Positions 47,099 to 55,395 of a DNA stretch of 64,000 bases are shown piece by piece. Each line of letters starts with the position of its first letter. The first letter of the stretch is position 1. The notes beneath the pieces are model-generated. The model made no database searches, was not told the origin of the DNA, and saw only the letters and a program-made list of their open reading frames with translations. The DNA comes from Psychromarinibacter halotolerans (GTDB taxonomy: Bacteria; Pseudomonadota; Alphaproteobacteria; Rhodobacterales; Rhodobacteraceae), in the NCBI RefSeq assembly GCF_029168315.1, contig NZ_JARGYD010000001.1, forward strand, positions 124,001-188,000. The letters run 5' to 3'. Made by a program: the position numbers and the translations under genes.

Positions 47099-48232
47099 AT
47101 GTCGCTGAACCCCGTCCGCCCTTGGCGGAACATCTATCGCCGCAAATCCCGTCAGATCATGGTCGGCAATGTCCCCGTTGGGGGCGACGCGCCGATCTCG
47201 GTCCAGACGATGACGAACACCGATAGTTCCGATGTGCAGGCCACCGTCGCGCAGGTACTGGCCTGTGCCGAGGCGGGCGCCGACATCGTGCGCGTGTCCA
47301 CCCCCGACGAGGCCGCGACGGCCGCGCTGCGCGAGGTGGTGAAGGAAAGCCCGGTGCCGATCGTCGCGGACATCCACTTTCACTACAAACGCGCGATCGA
47401 GGCGGCCGAGGCGGGCGCTGCCTGCCTGCGGATCAACCCCGGCAACATCGGGGACGAAAAGCGGGTGAAAGAAGTGATCCGCGCCGCAAAGGACCACGGC
47501 TGTTCGATCCGCATCGGCGTGAACGCCGGGTCGCTGGAACGGCACCTGCTGGAGAAATACGGCGAGCCGTGCCCCGACGCGATGCTGGAATCCGGCATGG
47601 ATCACATCAAGATCCTGCAGGACAACGACTTCCACGAGTTCAAGATCTCGGTGAAGGCGTCGGACGTGTTCCTTGCCGCCGCCGCCTACCAGTCGCTGGC
47701 CGAGGCGACGGACGCGCCGATCCACCTTGGCATCACCGAGGCGGGCGGGCTGATGTCCGGCACGATCAAATCCGCGATCGGGCTGGGCAACCTGCTGTGG
47801 ATGGGCATCGGCGACACGCTGCGCGTCTCGCTGTCTGCCGATCCGGTGGAAGAGGTGAAGGTCGGCTACGAGATCCTGAAGTCGCTGGGCCTGCGCCACC
47901 GTGGCGTGAACATCATCTCTTGCCCGTCCTGCGCGCGGCAGGGCTTTGACGTGATCAAGACGGTCGAGGTGCTGGAAAAGCGGCTGGAACACATCAAGAC
48001 GCCGATGAGCCTGTCGATCATCGGCTGCGTGGTCAACGGCCCGGGCGAGGCGCTGATGACCGACGTCGGCTTTACCGGCGGCGGCGCGGGCAGCGGCATG
48101 GTCTATCTGGCCGGCAAGCAAAGCCACAAGATGTCGAACGACCAGATGGTCGATCACATCGTCGAAGAGGTCGAAAAGAAAGCCGCCCAGATCGAGGCCG
48201 AAGCCGCAGCCGCCGAACAAGCGGCGGAGTAG
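47099..48232 (+). CDS. ispG: 4-hydroxy-3-methylbut-2-enyl diphosphate synthase
   Basis: A 377-residue GcpE/IspG enzyme of the MEP isoprenoid pathway, flavodoxin- or ferredoxin-dependent. The [4Fe-4S] ligands are in SCPSCARQGFD and CVVNGPGEA, followed by the catalytic glutamate. The TIM barrel begins VGGDAPISVQTMTNTDSSDV. The acidic, Ala/Glu-rich C-terminal tail is longer than usual. A terminator separates it from the RodZ-like gene, so it may have its own promoter. Confidence 0.96.
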   Translation: MSLNPVRPWRNIYRRKSRQIMVGNVPVGGDAPISVQTMTNTDSSDVQATVAQVLACAEAGADIVRVSTPDEAATAALREVVKESPVPIVADIHFHYKRAIEAAEAGAACLRINPGNIGDEKRVKEVIRAAKDHGCSIRIGVNAGSLERHLLEKYGEPCPDAMLESGMDHIKILQDNDFHEFKISVKASDVFLAAAAYQSLAEATDAPIHLGITEAGGLMSGTIKSAIGLGNLLWMGIGDTLRVSLSADPVEEVKVGYEILKSLGLRHRGVNIISCPSCARQGFDVIKTVEVLEKRLEHIKTPMSLSIIGCVVNGPGEALMTDVGFTGGGAGSGMVYLAGKQSHKMSNDQMVDHIVEEVEKKAAQIEAEAAAAEQAAE

Positions 48233-48252
48233 GGCACCCCCAACAGACATTG

Positions 48253-48286
48253 AAAAGCGCGGCGCCCGAAAGGGCCCGCGCTTTTT
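48253..48286 (+). terminator. Intrinsic terminator after ispG
   Basis: AAAAGCGCGG pairs with CCGCGCTTTT, enclosing an inner GCCC-GAAA-GGGC hairpin, followed by a run of T residues. Confidence 0.9.
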
Positions 48287-48390
48287 CTATGTGCCGTGCG
48301 TCGCGGGGTGGTGCGATAGCGCCGCCCCATGGGGGGCGGGCCGGTGCTGCCCGGCGTGCCGCCGGGTGGGACACATTCCAGGGCCGGATG

Positions 48391-48418
48391 CAGAAAGGGC
48401 GACCCGAAAGGGTCGCCC
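48391..48418 (-). terminator. Intrinsic terminator after valS
   Basis: GGGCGACCC pairs with GGGTCGCCC around a four-base loop; on the minus strand TTTCTG follows. It lies just beyond the valS stop. Confidence 0.82.
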
Positions 48419-48424
48419 GATGGT

Positions 48425-51400
48425 TCAGGCCACTTCGGCCAGCCGCGACAGAGCCTCGCGCAGCTTGGCGGCCTCTTCCTCGCGCGCGGCAAGGTTGTCG
48501 CGGGTTTCTTCGACCACCTCGGCCGGGGCGCTTTCGGCGAACTTGGGGTTCGACAGACGCCCGGCCAGACCGCGGATTTCCTTCTCCAGCTTGGCCAGCG
48601 TCTTTTCCAGCCGCGCCTTTTCCTCGGCCACGTCGATGATGTCGGCCAGCGGCAGGCCGAACAGCCCGCCCTCGACCGCGATGGTGATCGCGCCCTTGGG
48701 CATCTCGGCGACTTCGGTCAGGCTGTCGATGCGCGCCAGCCGCTTGATCAGCGCCTCGTTGTTGGTCCACGCGGCGCGGCCTGCGTCGTCCAACTGCACC
48801 TGCAGCACCGGCACCTGAAGGCCGGCAGGGACGTGCATCTGCGCCCGCGCCGAACGGACCGCCTCGATCAGCGAAATCGCCCAGTTCATCTCGGTATCCG
48901 CTGCCGGGTCCAGAAGGTCTGCGGTGGTGTAGGTCGGCCAGTCGGCGTGGACCAGCATCCCGTCGCGTTTGACCGTGGACTGCCACAGCTCTTCGGTGAT
49001 GAAGGGCATGATCGGGTGCAGCAGGATCAGGCACTGGTCCAGAACCCAGCCCATCGTCGCGCGGGTCTCGGCCACCACGGCGGCGTCGGGGCTGTCCAGC
49101 AGTGGCTTGGCGAACTCGACGTACCAGTCGCAGACCTTGCCCCACGTGAAAGCGTACAGCGCGTTGGCGGCGTCGTTGAAGCGGAACGCGTCCAGCGCGG
49201 CGTCGACGGTCTCGCGGATCCGGGCCGTTTCACCGATGATCCAGCGGTTCGCGGTGGCCGTCGCAGCGGGCGCGGCGGCTTGCGGCACATAGGCTTCATA
49301 GACGCCGTTCATCTCGGCGAAGCGGACGGCGTTCCAGATCTTCGTGGTGAAGTTCCGATAACCCGCGATCCGCTGGGTCGACAGCTTCAGGTCGCGCCCC
49401 ATCGCCGCCATCGAGGTCAGCGTGAACCGCACCGCGTCGGCGCCGTATTCGTCGATCAGTTCCAGCGGGTCCAGCACGTTGCCCAGCGACTTCGACATCT
49501 TCTTGCCCTTCTCGTCGCGCACCAGCGCGTGGACATAGACGGTGTCGAAGGGTTTCTGGTCGACCACGGCGTATTGCATCATCATCATCCGGGCGACCCA
49601 GAAGAAGATGATGTCGAAGCCTGTGACCAGAACCGAGGTCGGGAAGTACTTCGCCATTTCCTCGGTCGGTTCGGGCCAGCCCAGCGTTCCGATCGGCCAC
49701 AGGCCGGACGAGAACCACGTATCCAGCACGTCCGGGTCGCGCCACACCGGGTAGACCAGCTTGGTCGGGTCCTGCGTGACGTTGTATTCCGCAAGGCTTT
49801 CGGCCAGCAGGTGCCGCGCGGCGGCGCGGTCTTCGACCTCGACCACGACGGCATGGTTCAGCGGCGTCGGCAGACCTGCCAGCACGTCGTTGAACTGGCC
49901 TTGGACGTGGGCGAAATCCGGGCCGCAGTGGTGGCGTTCGTCACCGCGCAGCAGGGCCTGCTCGATCAGCAGGCGGCCGATCTCGACCTCGTCCAGCGCG
50001 CCGTCGTTCTCGTCGTCGCGGAACCCTTCGCCGGACAGGTCCAGCCCGTACCAGACCGGGATCTGGTGGCCCCACCAAAGCTGGCGCGAGATGCACCACG
50101 GCTCGATGTTTTCCAGCCAGTTGAAATAGACCTTCTTGTCCTGCTCGGGCAGGATCTCGACCTCGCCGCTGCGGACCGCGTCGATGGCGGGGCCCACGAT
50201 CTTTTCGGCGTCGACGAACCACTGGTCGGTCAGCATCGGCTCGATCACGACCTTCGAACGGTCGCCGAACGGCTGCATGATCAGCTTGGCCTCGACCAGC
50301 GGCACCAGCGCGTCGACATCCTCGTCGACCTCGCCGCCTTCTTCGGGGGCCAAAGGCTTCTTGGTGGCGGCCTTGCCCAGACGCGGGTCGGTGGCGACGG
50401 TCATCACCGCCAGCCCCTCGTCGGTGATCTGCTGGACCACCTGCTTGCGGGCTTCGAACCGGTCAAGGCCGCGCAGTTCGTCGGGGACGAGGTTCAGCGC
50501 ATCGACCTCGGCGCCGGTGAAGGCGTCGCCGTTCGCGATCTCCTGCGCGCGGGTGGCGCAGGTGGCATAGTCGTCGCCGTCGTCCCGCATGTGGCCCTTG
50601 GTGTCCATCAGGCGGTACATCGGGATGTTGCCGCGCTGTGCGACGGCATAGTCGTTGAAGTCGTGCGCGCCGGTGATCTTCACCGCGCCCGACCCGAAGG
50701 TGGGGTCCGGATACGGATCGGTAATGATCGGGATCAGGCGGCGATGCTCTTTCGGGCCAACCGGGATCTCGCAAAGTTTCCCAATGATTGGCGCGTAACG
50801 TTCATCCGAAGGATGAACTGCGACGGCACCGTCGCCCAGCATGGTTTCGGGGCGGGTCGTCGCGATCGAGATATAGTCCCGCGTCTCGCGCAGGGTGACG
50901 TTCCCGTCCTCGTCCTTTTCGACGTATTCATAGGTCTCGCCGCCGGCCAGCGGGTACTTGAAGTGCCACATGTGGCCGTTGGTTTCGGTGCTTTCGACCT
51001 CGAGATCCGAGATCGCGGTCTCGAAATGCGGGTCCCAGTTCACCAGCCGCTTGCCGCGATAGATCAGGCCCTTGTCGTACATGTCGACGAAGACCTTGAT
51101 GACGGCGTCGTGGAAATTCTGCTTCGTCGGCTCGGGATCGCCGGGTGCGCCGCCCATCGTGAACGCCTCGCGGTCCCAGTCGCAGGACGCGCCCAGACGC
51201 TTCAACTGGCCGATGATGGTGCCGCGGGATTTCACCTTCTGCTGCCAGACGCGCTCAAGGAACTTCTCGCGGCCCATCTCTTGCCGGGTGGGTTCCTGGC
51301 CGAGGGCCATCTCGCGCTCGGTCACCATCTGGGTGGCGATGCCGGCGTGGTCGGTGCCGGGCTGCCACAGGGTGTCAAAGCCGCGCATCCGGTGCCAGCG

Positions 51401-51598
51401 GGTCAGGATGTCCTGCAACGTGTTGTTGAAGGCGTGGCCCATGTGCAGGGCGCCGGTCACGTTGGGGGGCGGGATCACGATAGAGAAGGTTTCGGGGCGC
51501 GAGGCATTCGCGCCGGCGGCAAAGGCACCGGCCTGTTCCCACGCGGCATAGATCCGGGGTTCGGCATCGTTGGCGTCGAAGGTCTTGTCCATAGACAT
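48425..51598 (-). CDS. valS: Valyl-tRNA synthetase
   Basis: A class I synthetase of about 1057 residues. The HIGH-type motif is PPNVTGALHMGHAFN near residue 50, and KMSKS appears as GKKMSKSLGN. The editing domain lies between, and a C-terminal coiled-coil (EEKARLEKTLAKLEKEIRGL) binds the tRNA. Between the catalytic-domain segments HQIPVWY517 and D621PDVLDTWFSS there are about 103 residues, more than the roughly 35-40 in many ValS proteins. The start ATG at 51598 gives MSMDKTFDAND; ATG 51592 and 51607 are alternatives. Confidence 0.96.
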   Translation of the reverse strand: MSMDKTFDANDAEPRIYAAWEQAGAFAAGANASRPETFSIVIPPPNVTGALHMGHAFNNTLQDILTRWHRMRGFDTLWQPGTDHAGIATQMVTEREMALGQEPTRQEMGREKFLERVWQQKVKSRGTIIGQLKRLGASCDWDREAFTMGGAPGDPEPTKQNFHDAVIKVFVDMYDKGLIYRGKRLVNWDPHFETAISDLEVESTETNGHMWHFKYPLAGGETYEYVEKDEDGNVTLRETRDYISIATTRPETMLGDGAVAVHPSDERYAPIIGKLCEIPVGPKEHRRLIPIITDPYPDPTFGSGAVKITGAHDFNDYAVAQRGNIPMYRLMDTKGHMRDDGDDYATCATRAQEIANGDAFTGAEVDALNLVPDELRGLDRFEARKQVVQQITDEGLAVMTVATDPRLGKAATKKPLAPEEGGEVDEDVDALVPLVEAKLIMQPFGDRSKVVIEPMLTDQWFVDAEKIVGPAIDAVRSGEVEILPEQDKKVYFNWLENIEPWCISRQLWWGHQIPVWYGLDLSGEGFRDDENDGALDEVEIGRLLIEQALLRGDERHHCGPDFAHVQGQFNDVLAGLPTPLNHAVVVEVEDRAAARHLLAESLAEYNVTQDPTKLVYPVWRDPDVLDTWFSSGLWPIGTLGWPEPTEEMAKYFPTSVLVTGFDIIFFWVARMMMMQYAVVDQKPFDTVYVHALVRDEKGKKMSKSLGNVLDPLELIDEYGADAVRFTLTSMAAMGRDLKLSTQRIAGYRNFTTKIWNAVRFAEMNGVYEAYVPQAAAPAATATANRWIIGETARIRETVDAALDAFRFNDAANALYAFTWGKVCDWYVEFAKPLLDSPDAAVVAETRATMGWVLDQCLILLHPIMPFITEELWQSTVKRDGMLVHADWPTYTTADLLDPAADTEMNWAISLIEAVRSARAQMHVPAGLQVPVLQVQLDDAGRAAWTNNEALIKRLARIDSLTEVAEMPKGAITIAVEGGLFGLPLADIIDVAEEKARLEKTLAKLEKEIRGLAGRLSNPKFAESAPAEVVEETRDNLAAREEEAAKLREALSRLAEVA

Positions 51599-51754
51599 CT
51601 GGGGCATCCCGCTTTCCGAAAATCGGCCATCACTTAGCGCGGCGGCGGGCCAAGGGGAAGGGTGTCGCGTGCCTTACATGCGCCGTTTGGCTGGTCTAGG
51701 CTGTCTGTACGGGACGGTGGACCACCGGACAGGTCAGGGAAAGAGGACGCGGAC

Positions 51755-53524
51755 ATGACGATGGCGGCGGATCCGGGACGCGGGGTCGTGGGGCGGCGGA
51801 CGCTGATGGCGGCCGTGGGCGCGCTTGCCGGGCTTGCGGGCTGGTTCCTGATCGAGGAACTGCCCGGCCTTGTCGACGGCGACCGGCTTGTCCTGTTCCT
51901 GACGGCTGCGGCCGGGGCGTTCTTTTTCGCCCTGCTGGCGGCGTCGGGCGCGCTGGCCATGCGCGCGGCCCTGGCGGTCTCGGCGCTGGTGTCGGTTGGG
52001 CCGGCGGCGCTTTTGACATGGGCGAGCCTGCGCTATGACGCGGTCGACGACTTTCTGGCCACCGGGCATCCGCTGGTGGCCTTCGGCCTTGTCGTATGCC
52101 TGTCGCTTCCGTTCCTTGTGGTGGCCTTCCGCCCCGAAGAGCGGTGGCGCAGTTACCCGGCGCTGTTCCGGCAGTCGTGGGACATCGCGGTGCGCTATGC
52201 GGCTGCGTGGATCTTCACCGGCGCGTTCTGGGTCGTGCTGTACCTGTCGGACGCGCTGCTGGATCTTGTCGGGCTAGAGATCATTCGAGACATTCTGGAC
52301 ATCGAGGTGATGCCGCCCGTGCTGACCGGCGCCGCGCTTGGCCTTGCGCTGGCGGTCGTGGCGGAACTGGCCGACTATATCTCTCCCTTCCTTATCCTGC
52401 GGCTTCTGCGCCTGCTGATGCCGGTGGTCCTGCTGGTGACGCTGGTGTTCCTTGGCGCGTTGCCGTTCCGGGGGCTGTCGGCGCTGTTCGGCGGGCTGTC
52501 CGCCGCCGCCGTGCTGCTGGCGATGGGGGTGGGGATCGCCACGCTGATCACAGCCGTGATCGACCGCGAGGATGCCGAGGCGGCCAGCACCGGGGTGCTG
52601 CGGCTGTCGGCACAGGTGCTGGCGCTGACCCTGCCGCTGCTGTCGGGGCTGGCGCTGTATGCCGTTTGGCTGCGGGTGGCGGACTATGGCTGGAGCCCGG
52701 ACCGCGTCGCCGCCGCTTGCGCGGGGGCCGTGGGGATGGGCTATGGCGTGCTGTACAGCGCCGCCGTCGTGGTGCGGCGCGACTGGATGGAGCGCGTCCG
52801 CCGCGCCAACATCGCGATGGCGCTGGCGGTGATCGCGCTGGCGGCGCTTTGGCTGACGCCGCTTCTGAACGCCGAGGCGGTGTCGGCCCGCAGTCAGGTC
52901 AGCCGCTACGCGTCCGGCAAGGTGCCCGCCGAGGCGCTGGACCTGTGGTTCATCGGTCGCGACCTTGGCCGCGCCGGCGATGCGGCGCTGGACCGGTTGC
53001 GGGCGGTCGGGGACGGCGACGACGCACTGGCCGAGCGGATGGCGCGGCTTGAGACGGCGGCGAGCCGGTGGGATTTCGAAAGCGCCGACCGCGAGACGAC
53101 CGCCACAGAGACGGCGAACGGCCTGTTGGCAGAGATCTTGGCGACGGTCGCGGTGGTGCCGTCGGACCGGTCGCTGGACCCGGCGCTTCTGGCGGGCGCG
53201 GCGTTGCCGCAGTTGCGGACGTGGCAGGCCGCCTGCCGCCGCGAGACGCCGGTCGGCAATCCGGGGTGCGTGGTGATGTTTGCCGACCTTCTGCCGGACA
53301 GCGCGGGGGACGAGGCTGTCCTGTTCACGATGAACGCGGCGGGCGTCGTCAGCCTGAACGCACTGGACGCCGGAAACTTCTCGGCGCTGCGGTATCTGCG
53401 CGGGGTGCCCGCCGACCTGTCCGCGGCGACGCTGGACAGGGTGATCGACGGCGATGTCGCGATTACCCAGCCCGCGCTGCGGTCGCTGGATCTGGGCGGG
53501 GTAGAGGTTCTGATCCTGCCCTGA
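51755..53524 (+). CDS. DUF4153 polytopic membrane protein
   Basis: A 589-residue membrane protein with about 12 hydrophobic helices in the first 390 residues. It matches DUF4153 by size and by motifs such as FRPEERWRSYPALFRQSWDIAVRYAAAWIFTGAFWVVLYL. A soluble C-terminal domain of about 200 residues follows. The function is unknown. I used the ATG at 51755, which has AAAGAGGA upstream. An earlier frame start at 51662 would precede it with a non-family leader. It is separated from the H-NOX-like gene by 87 bp. Confidence 0.83.
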   Translation: MTMAADPGRGVVGRRTLMAAVGALAGLAGWFLIEELPGLVDGDRLVLFLTAAAGAFFFALLAASGALAMRAALAVSALVSVGPAALLTWASLRYDAVDDFLATGHPLVAFGLVVCLSLPFLVVAFRPEERWRSYPALFRQSWDIAVRYAAAWIFTGAFWVVLYLSDALLDLVGLEIIRDILDIEVMPPVLTGAALGLALAVVAELADYISPFLILRLLRLLMPVVLLVTLVFLGALPFRGLSALFGGLSAAAVLLAMGVGIATLITAVIDREDAEAASTGVLRLSAQVLALTLPLLSGLALYAVWLRVADYGWSPDRVAAACAGAVGMGYGVLYSAAVVVRRDWMERVRRANIAMALAVIALAALWLTPLLNAEAVSARSQVSRYASGKVPAEALDLWFIGRDLGRAGDAALDRLRAVGDGDDALAERMARLETAASRWDFESADRETTATETANGLLAEILATVAVVPSDRSLDPALLAGAALPQLRTWQAACRRETPVGNPGCVVMFADLLPDSAGDEAVLFTMNAAGVVSLNALDAGNFSALRYLRGVPADLSAATLDRVIDGDVAITQPALRSLDLGGVEVLILP

Positions 53525-53611
53525 CCCGGCCGCGTCGGGGACCAGCGCGGATTGAAGGTTTGTTAAACGCTGTCGGCTAGCCTTGCCGCGACAACGATGC
53601 GAGGCGTGGCG

Positions 53612-54199
53612 ATGCACGGGATGATCATCCGGTCGATCCAGTGTTTTCTGGAAGACACCTATGGCCGCCCCGTGTGGGAGGATATCGCGAAAGGCGCGGG
53701 GCTGGACCCCGAAGCGTTCGAGCCGATGATGCCCAACCGTGAGACTCGCACGGATGAGGTTCTGCGCGCCGCCAGCCGACGGCTGGACAAGCCGCGCGAC
53801 ACGCTTCTTGAAGACCTTGGAACCTATCTTGTCGCGCATCCCGCCATGCAGGTGGTGCGCCGGCTGTTGCGCTTCTGCGGGCCGGATTTCCACGATTTCC
53901 TGTACTCGCTGGAAGAACTTCCGGAACGCGCGCGGCTGGCGGTTCCGGATCTGGAACTGCCGGTGCTGGATCTCAGGGAACACGATAGCGAAAGCTATAC
54001 GCTGACCGTCACGCATGACGTGCCGGGGTTCGGCCATGTGATGGTGGGGATGCTGCGGGCGATGGCGGACGATTACGGCGCGCTGGTCCTGCTGGACCAC
54101 ATCGGCCGCGACGCCGCGTCCGAGGTCGTAAGCATCCGCCTTGCGGAACCCGCGTTCAGCGCCGGGCGCCGCTTCGATCTGAGGTTGAAGGCGGGATGA
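53612..54199 (+). CDS. H-NOX-like (HNOB) protein lacking the canonical heme histidine
   Basis: A 195-residue protein with the H-NOX start (MHGMIIRSIQCFLEDTYG) and helical core (TLLEDLGTYLVAHPAMQVVRRLLRFCG). The segment that normally reads SLDDLHxxV with the proximal heme His reads SLEELPERA, so Pro104 replaces it. The YxSxR heme-propionate motif is also not recognisable (TLTVTHDVPG). It may bind heme differently or not at all. Its stop overlaps the start of the GGDEF gene by four bases (ATGA), the standard H-NOX/effector pairing. The ATG at 53612 is favoured over 53597. Confidence 0.83.
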   Translation: MHGMIIRSIQCFLEDTYGRPVWEDIAKGAGLDPEAFEPMMPNRETRTDEVLRAASRRLDKPRDTLLEDLGTYLVAHPAMQVVRRLLRFCGPDFHDFLYSLEELPERARLAVPDLELPVLDLREHDSESYTLTVTHDVPGFGHVMVGMLRAMADDYGALVLLDHIGRDAASEVVSIRLAEPAFSAGRRFDLRLKAG

Positions 54200-55260
54200 C
54201 CGCGCCCCCGACCGATGCCGTGGCGGACGAGGGCGTGATGCTGCCGGGCACGGCGGTGGACCTTCTGATGCCGATGGCGGTGACCGTGGCCGCCACCGGG
54301 CACATCCGCCACGTCGGCCCGACGCTGGCGAAGCTGCGGCCCGACATGGTGTTGACCGGGCGCCGGTTCCTTGAGGTGTTCGAACCCCGCAGGCCGCGCG
54401 GGGTGAAGACCTTCGACGACATCCGATCCGCCGCCGGCGCGCCCTTGGGTCTTGCCTTCCGCGATCCGCCGCGCAGCACGCTGAAGGGTCACGGTCACGC
54501 GCTGCCTGGCGGCGGGATGCTGGTGAACCTGTCCTTCGGCATCGGCGCGGTCGAGGCGCTGGCTGCCTATGACCTGACCGCCGCCGATTTCGCGCCCACC
54601 GACCTGACGGTGGAAATGCTGTACCTCGTCGAAGCGAACGCCGCCGTGCAGGCCGACCTGCGCCGCCTGACCTTGCGGCTGGACGGCGCGAAAAGTGCCG
54701 CGGTCGAGCAGGCGCATACCGACACGCTGACGGGGCTGCGCAATCGTCGCGGGCTGGACATGGCGCTGCAACGTCGCGCCGCCTCGCGCGAGGGCTTCGC
54801 GCTGATGCATCTCGACCTTGACCGGTTCAAGGCGGTGAACGACACGCGCGGCCACGCCGCGGGCGATCACGTCCTGCAGCAGGTCGCTGCCATTCTGGGC
54901 GAGGAAACGCGCGAGGTCGATACCGTCGCACGGGTCGGCGGGGACGAGTTCGTCTTTCTGTTCCATCGCCTGACCGACCGCATCCGTCTGGCCCGCATCG
55001 CCTCGCGCCTGCTGCGCCGCCTGTCGCAACCGATCGAGTTCGAGGGCGCAGCGTGCGAGATTTCGGGCAGTATCGGCATCGCGCTTAGCCAGGATTATCC
55101 GCGCCCAGATCCGGATCGGATGCAGCAGGACGCCGACGCCGCGCTGTACCGATCGAAACGCGCGGGCAGGGCGCGCTATGCCTTCGCCGGAGAGACCACG
55201 ACCCACACGCCCGAACCCGTGGAAACCGCTCCGACCCCGTCAGCGTCCCAACAGGGATAG
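54196..55260 (+). CDS. Diguanylate cyclase with N-terminal HNOBA-like domain
   Basis: A 354-residue protein. Residues 20-150 resemble the heme NO-binding-associated (HNOBA) PAS-like domain, ending in the typical DLTAADFAPTDLTVEMLYLVEANAA. A short coiled-coil leads to a GGDEF domain with an intact active site (GGDEF, 248-252) and an RxxD product-inhibition site (239-242). It should make cyclic di-GMP, controlled by the coupled H-NOX-like protein. The C-terminal tail is rich in Thr and Pro. No EAL domain is present. Confidence 0.92.
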   Translation: MTAPPTDAVADEGVMLPGTAVDLLMPMAVTVAATGHIRHVGPTLAKLRPDMVLTGRRFLEVFEPRRPRGVKTFDDIRSAAGAPLGLAFRDPPRSTLKGHGHALPGGGMLVNLSFGIGAVEALAAYDLTAADFAPTDLTVEMLYLVEANAAVQADLRRLTLRLDGAKSAAVEQAHTDTLTGLRNRRGLDMALQRRAASREGFALMHLDLDRFKAVNDTRGHAAGDHVLQQVAAILGEETREVDTVARVGGDEFVFLFHRLTDRIRLARIASRLLRRLSQPIEFEGAACEISGSIGIALSQDYPRPDPDRMQQDADAALYRSKRAGRARYAFAGETTTHTPEPVETAPTPSASQQG

Positions 55261-55330
55261 GCCGCTCCGGCTTCGTGATCTACAGGTGCGCGCAGACAAG
55301 TTTGATAGGGTGCCGGGCTGGCGCCGTTGC

Positions 55331-55362
55331 AAAGAAAAGGGCCGCGGAAGATCCCGCGGCCC
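55331..55362 (-). terminator. Intrinsic terminator after the repeat autotransporter
   Basis: GGGCCGCGG (55339-55347) pairs with CCGCGGCCC (55354-55362). On the minus strand it is followed by TTTTCTTT, so it ends the large gene. It may also stop the convergent diguanylate cyclase transcript. Confidence 0.88.
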
Positions 55363-55395
55363 CTGTAATCGTCATCGACGTCCGTCCCGGCCCCG

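Noticed and set aside
48329..51637. Long plus-strand open frame (about 1100 codons) opposite valS
   Set aside because: It is the antisense shadow of a high-GC gene. The minus strand encodes a clear valyl-tRNA synthetase with HIGH and KMSKS motifs, and the plus-strand product is low-complexity and His/Arg/Asp-rich.
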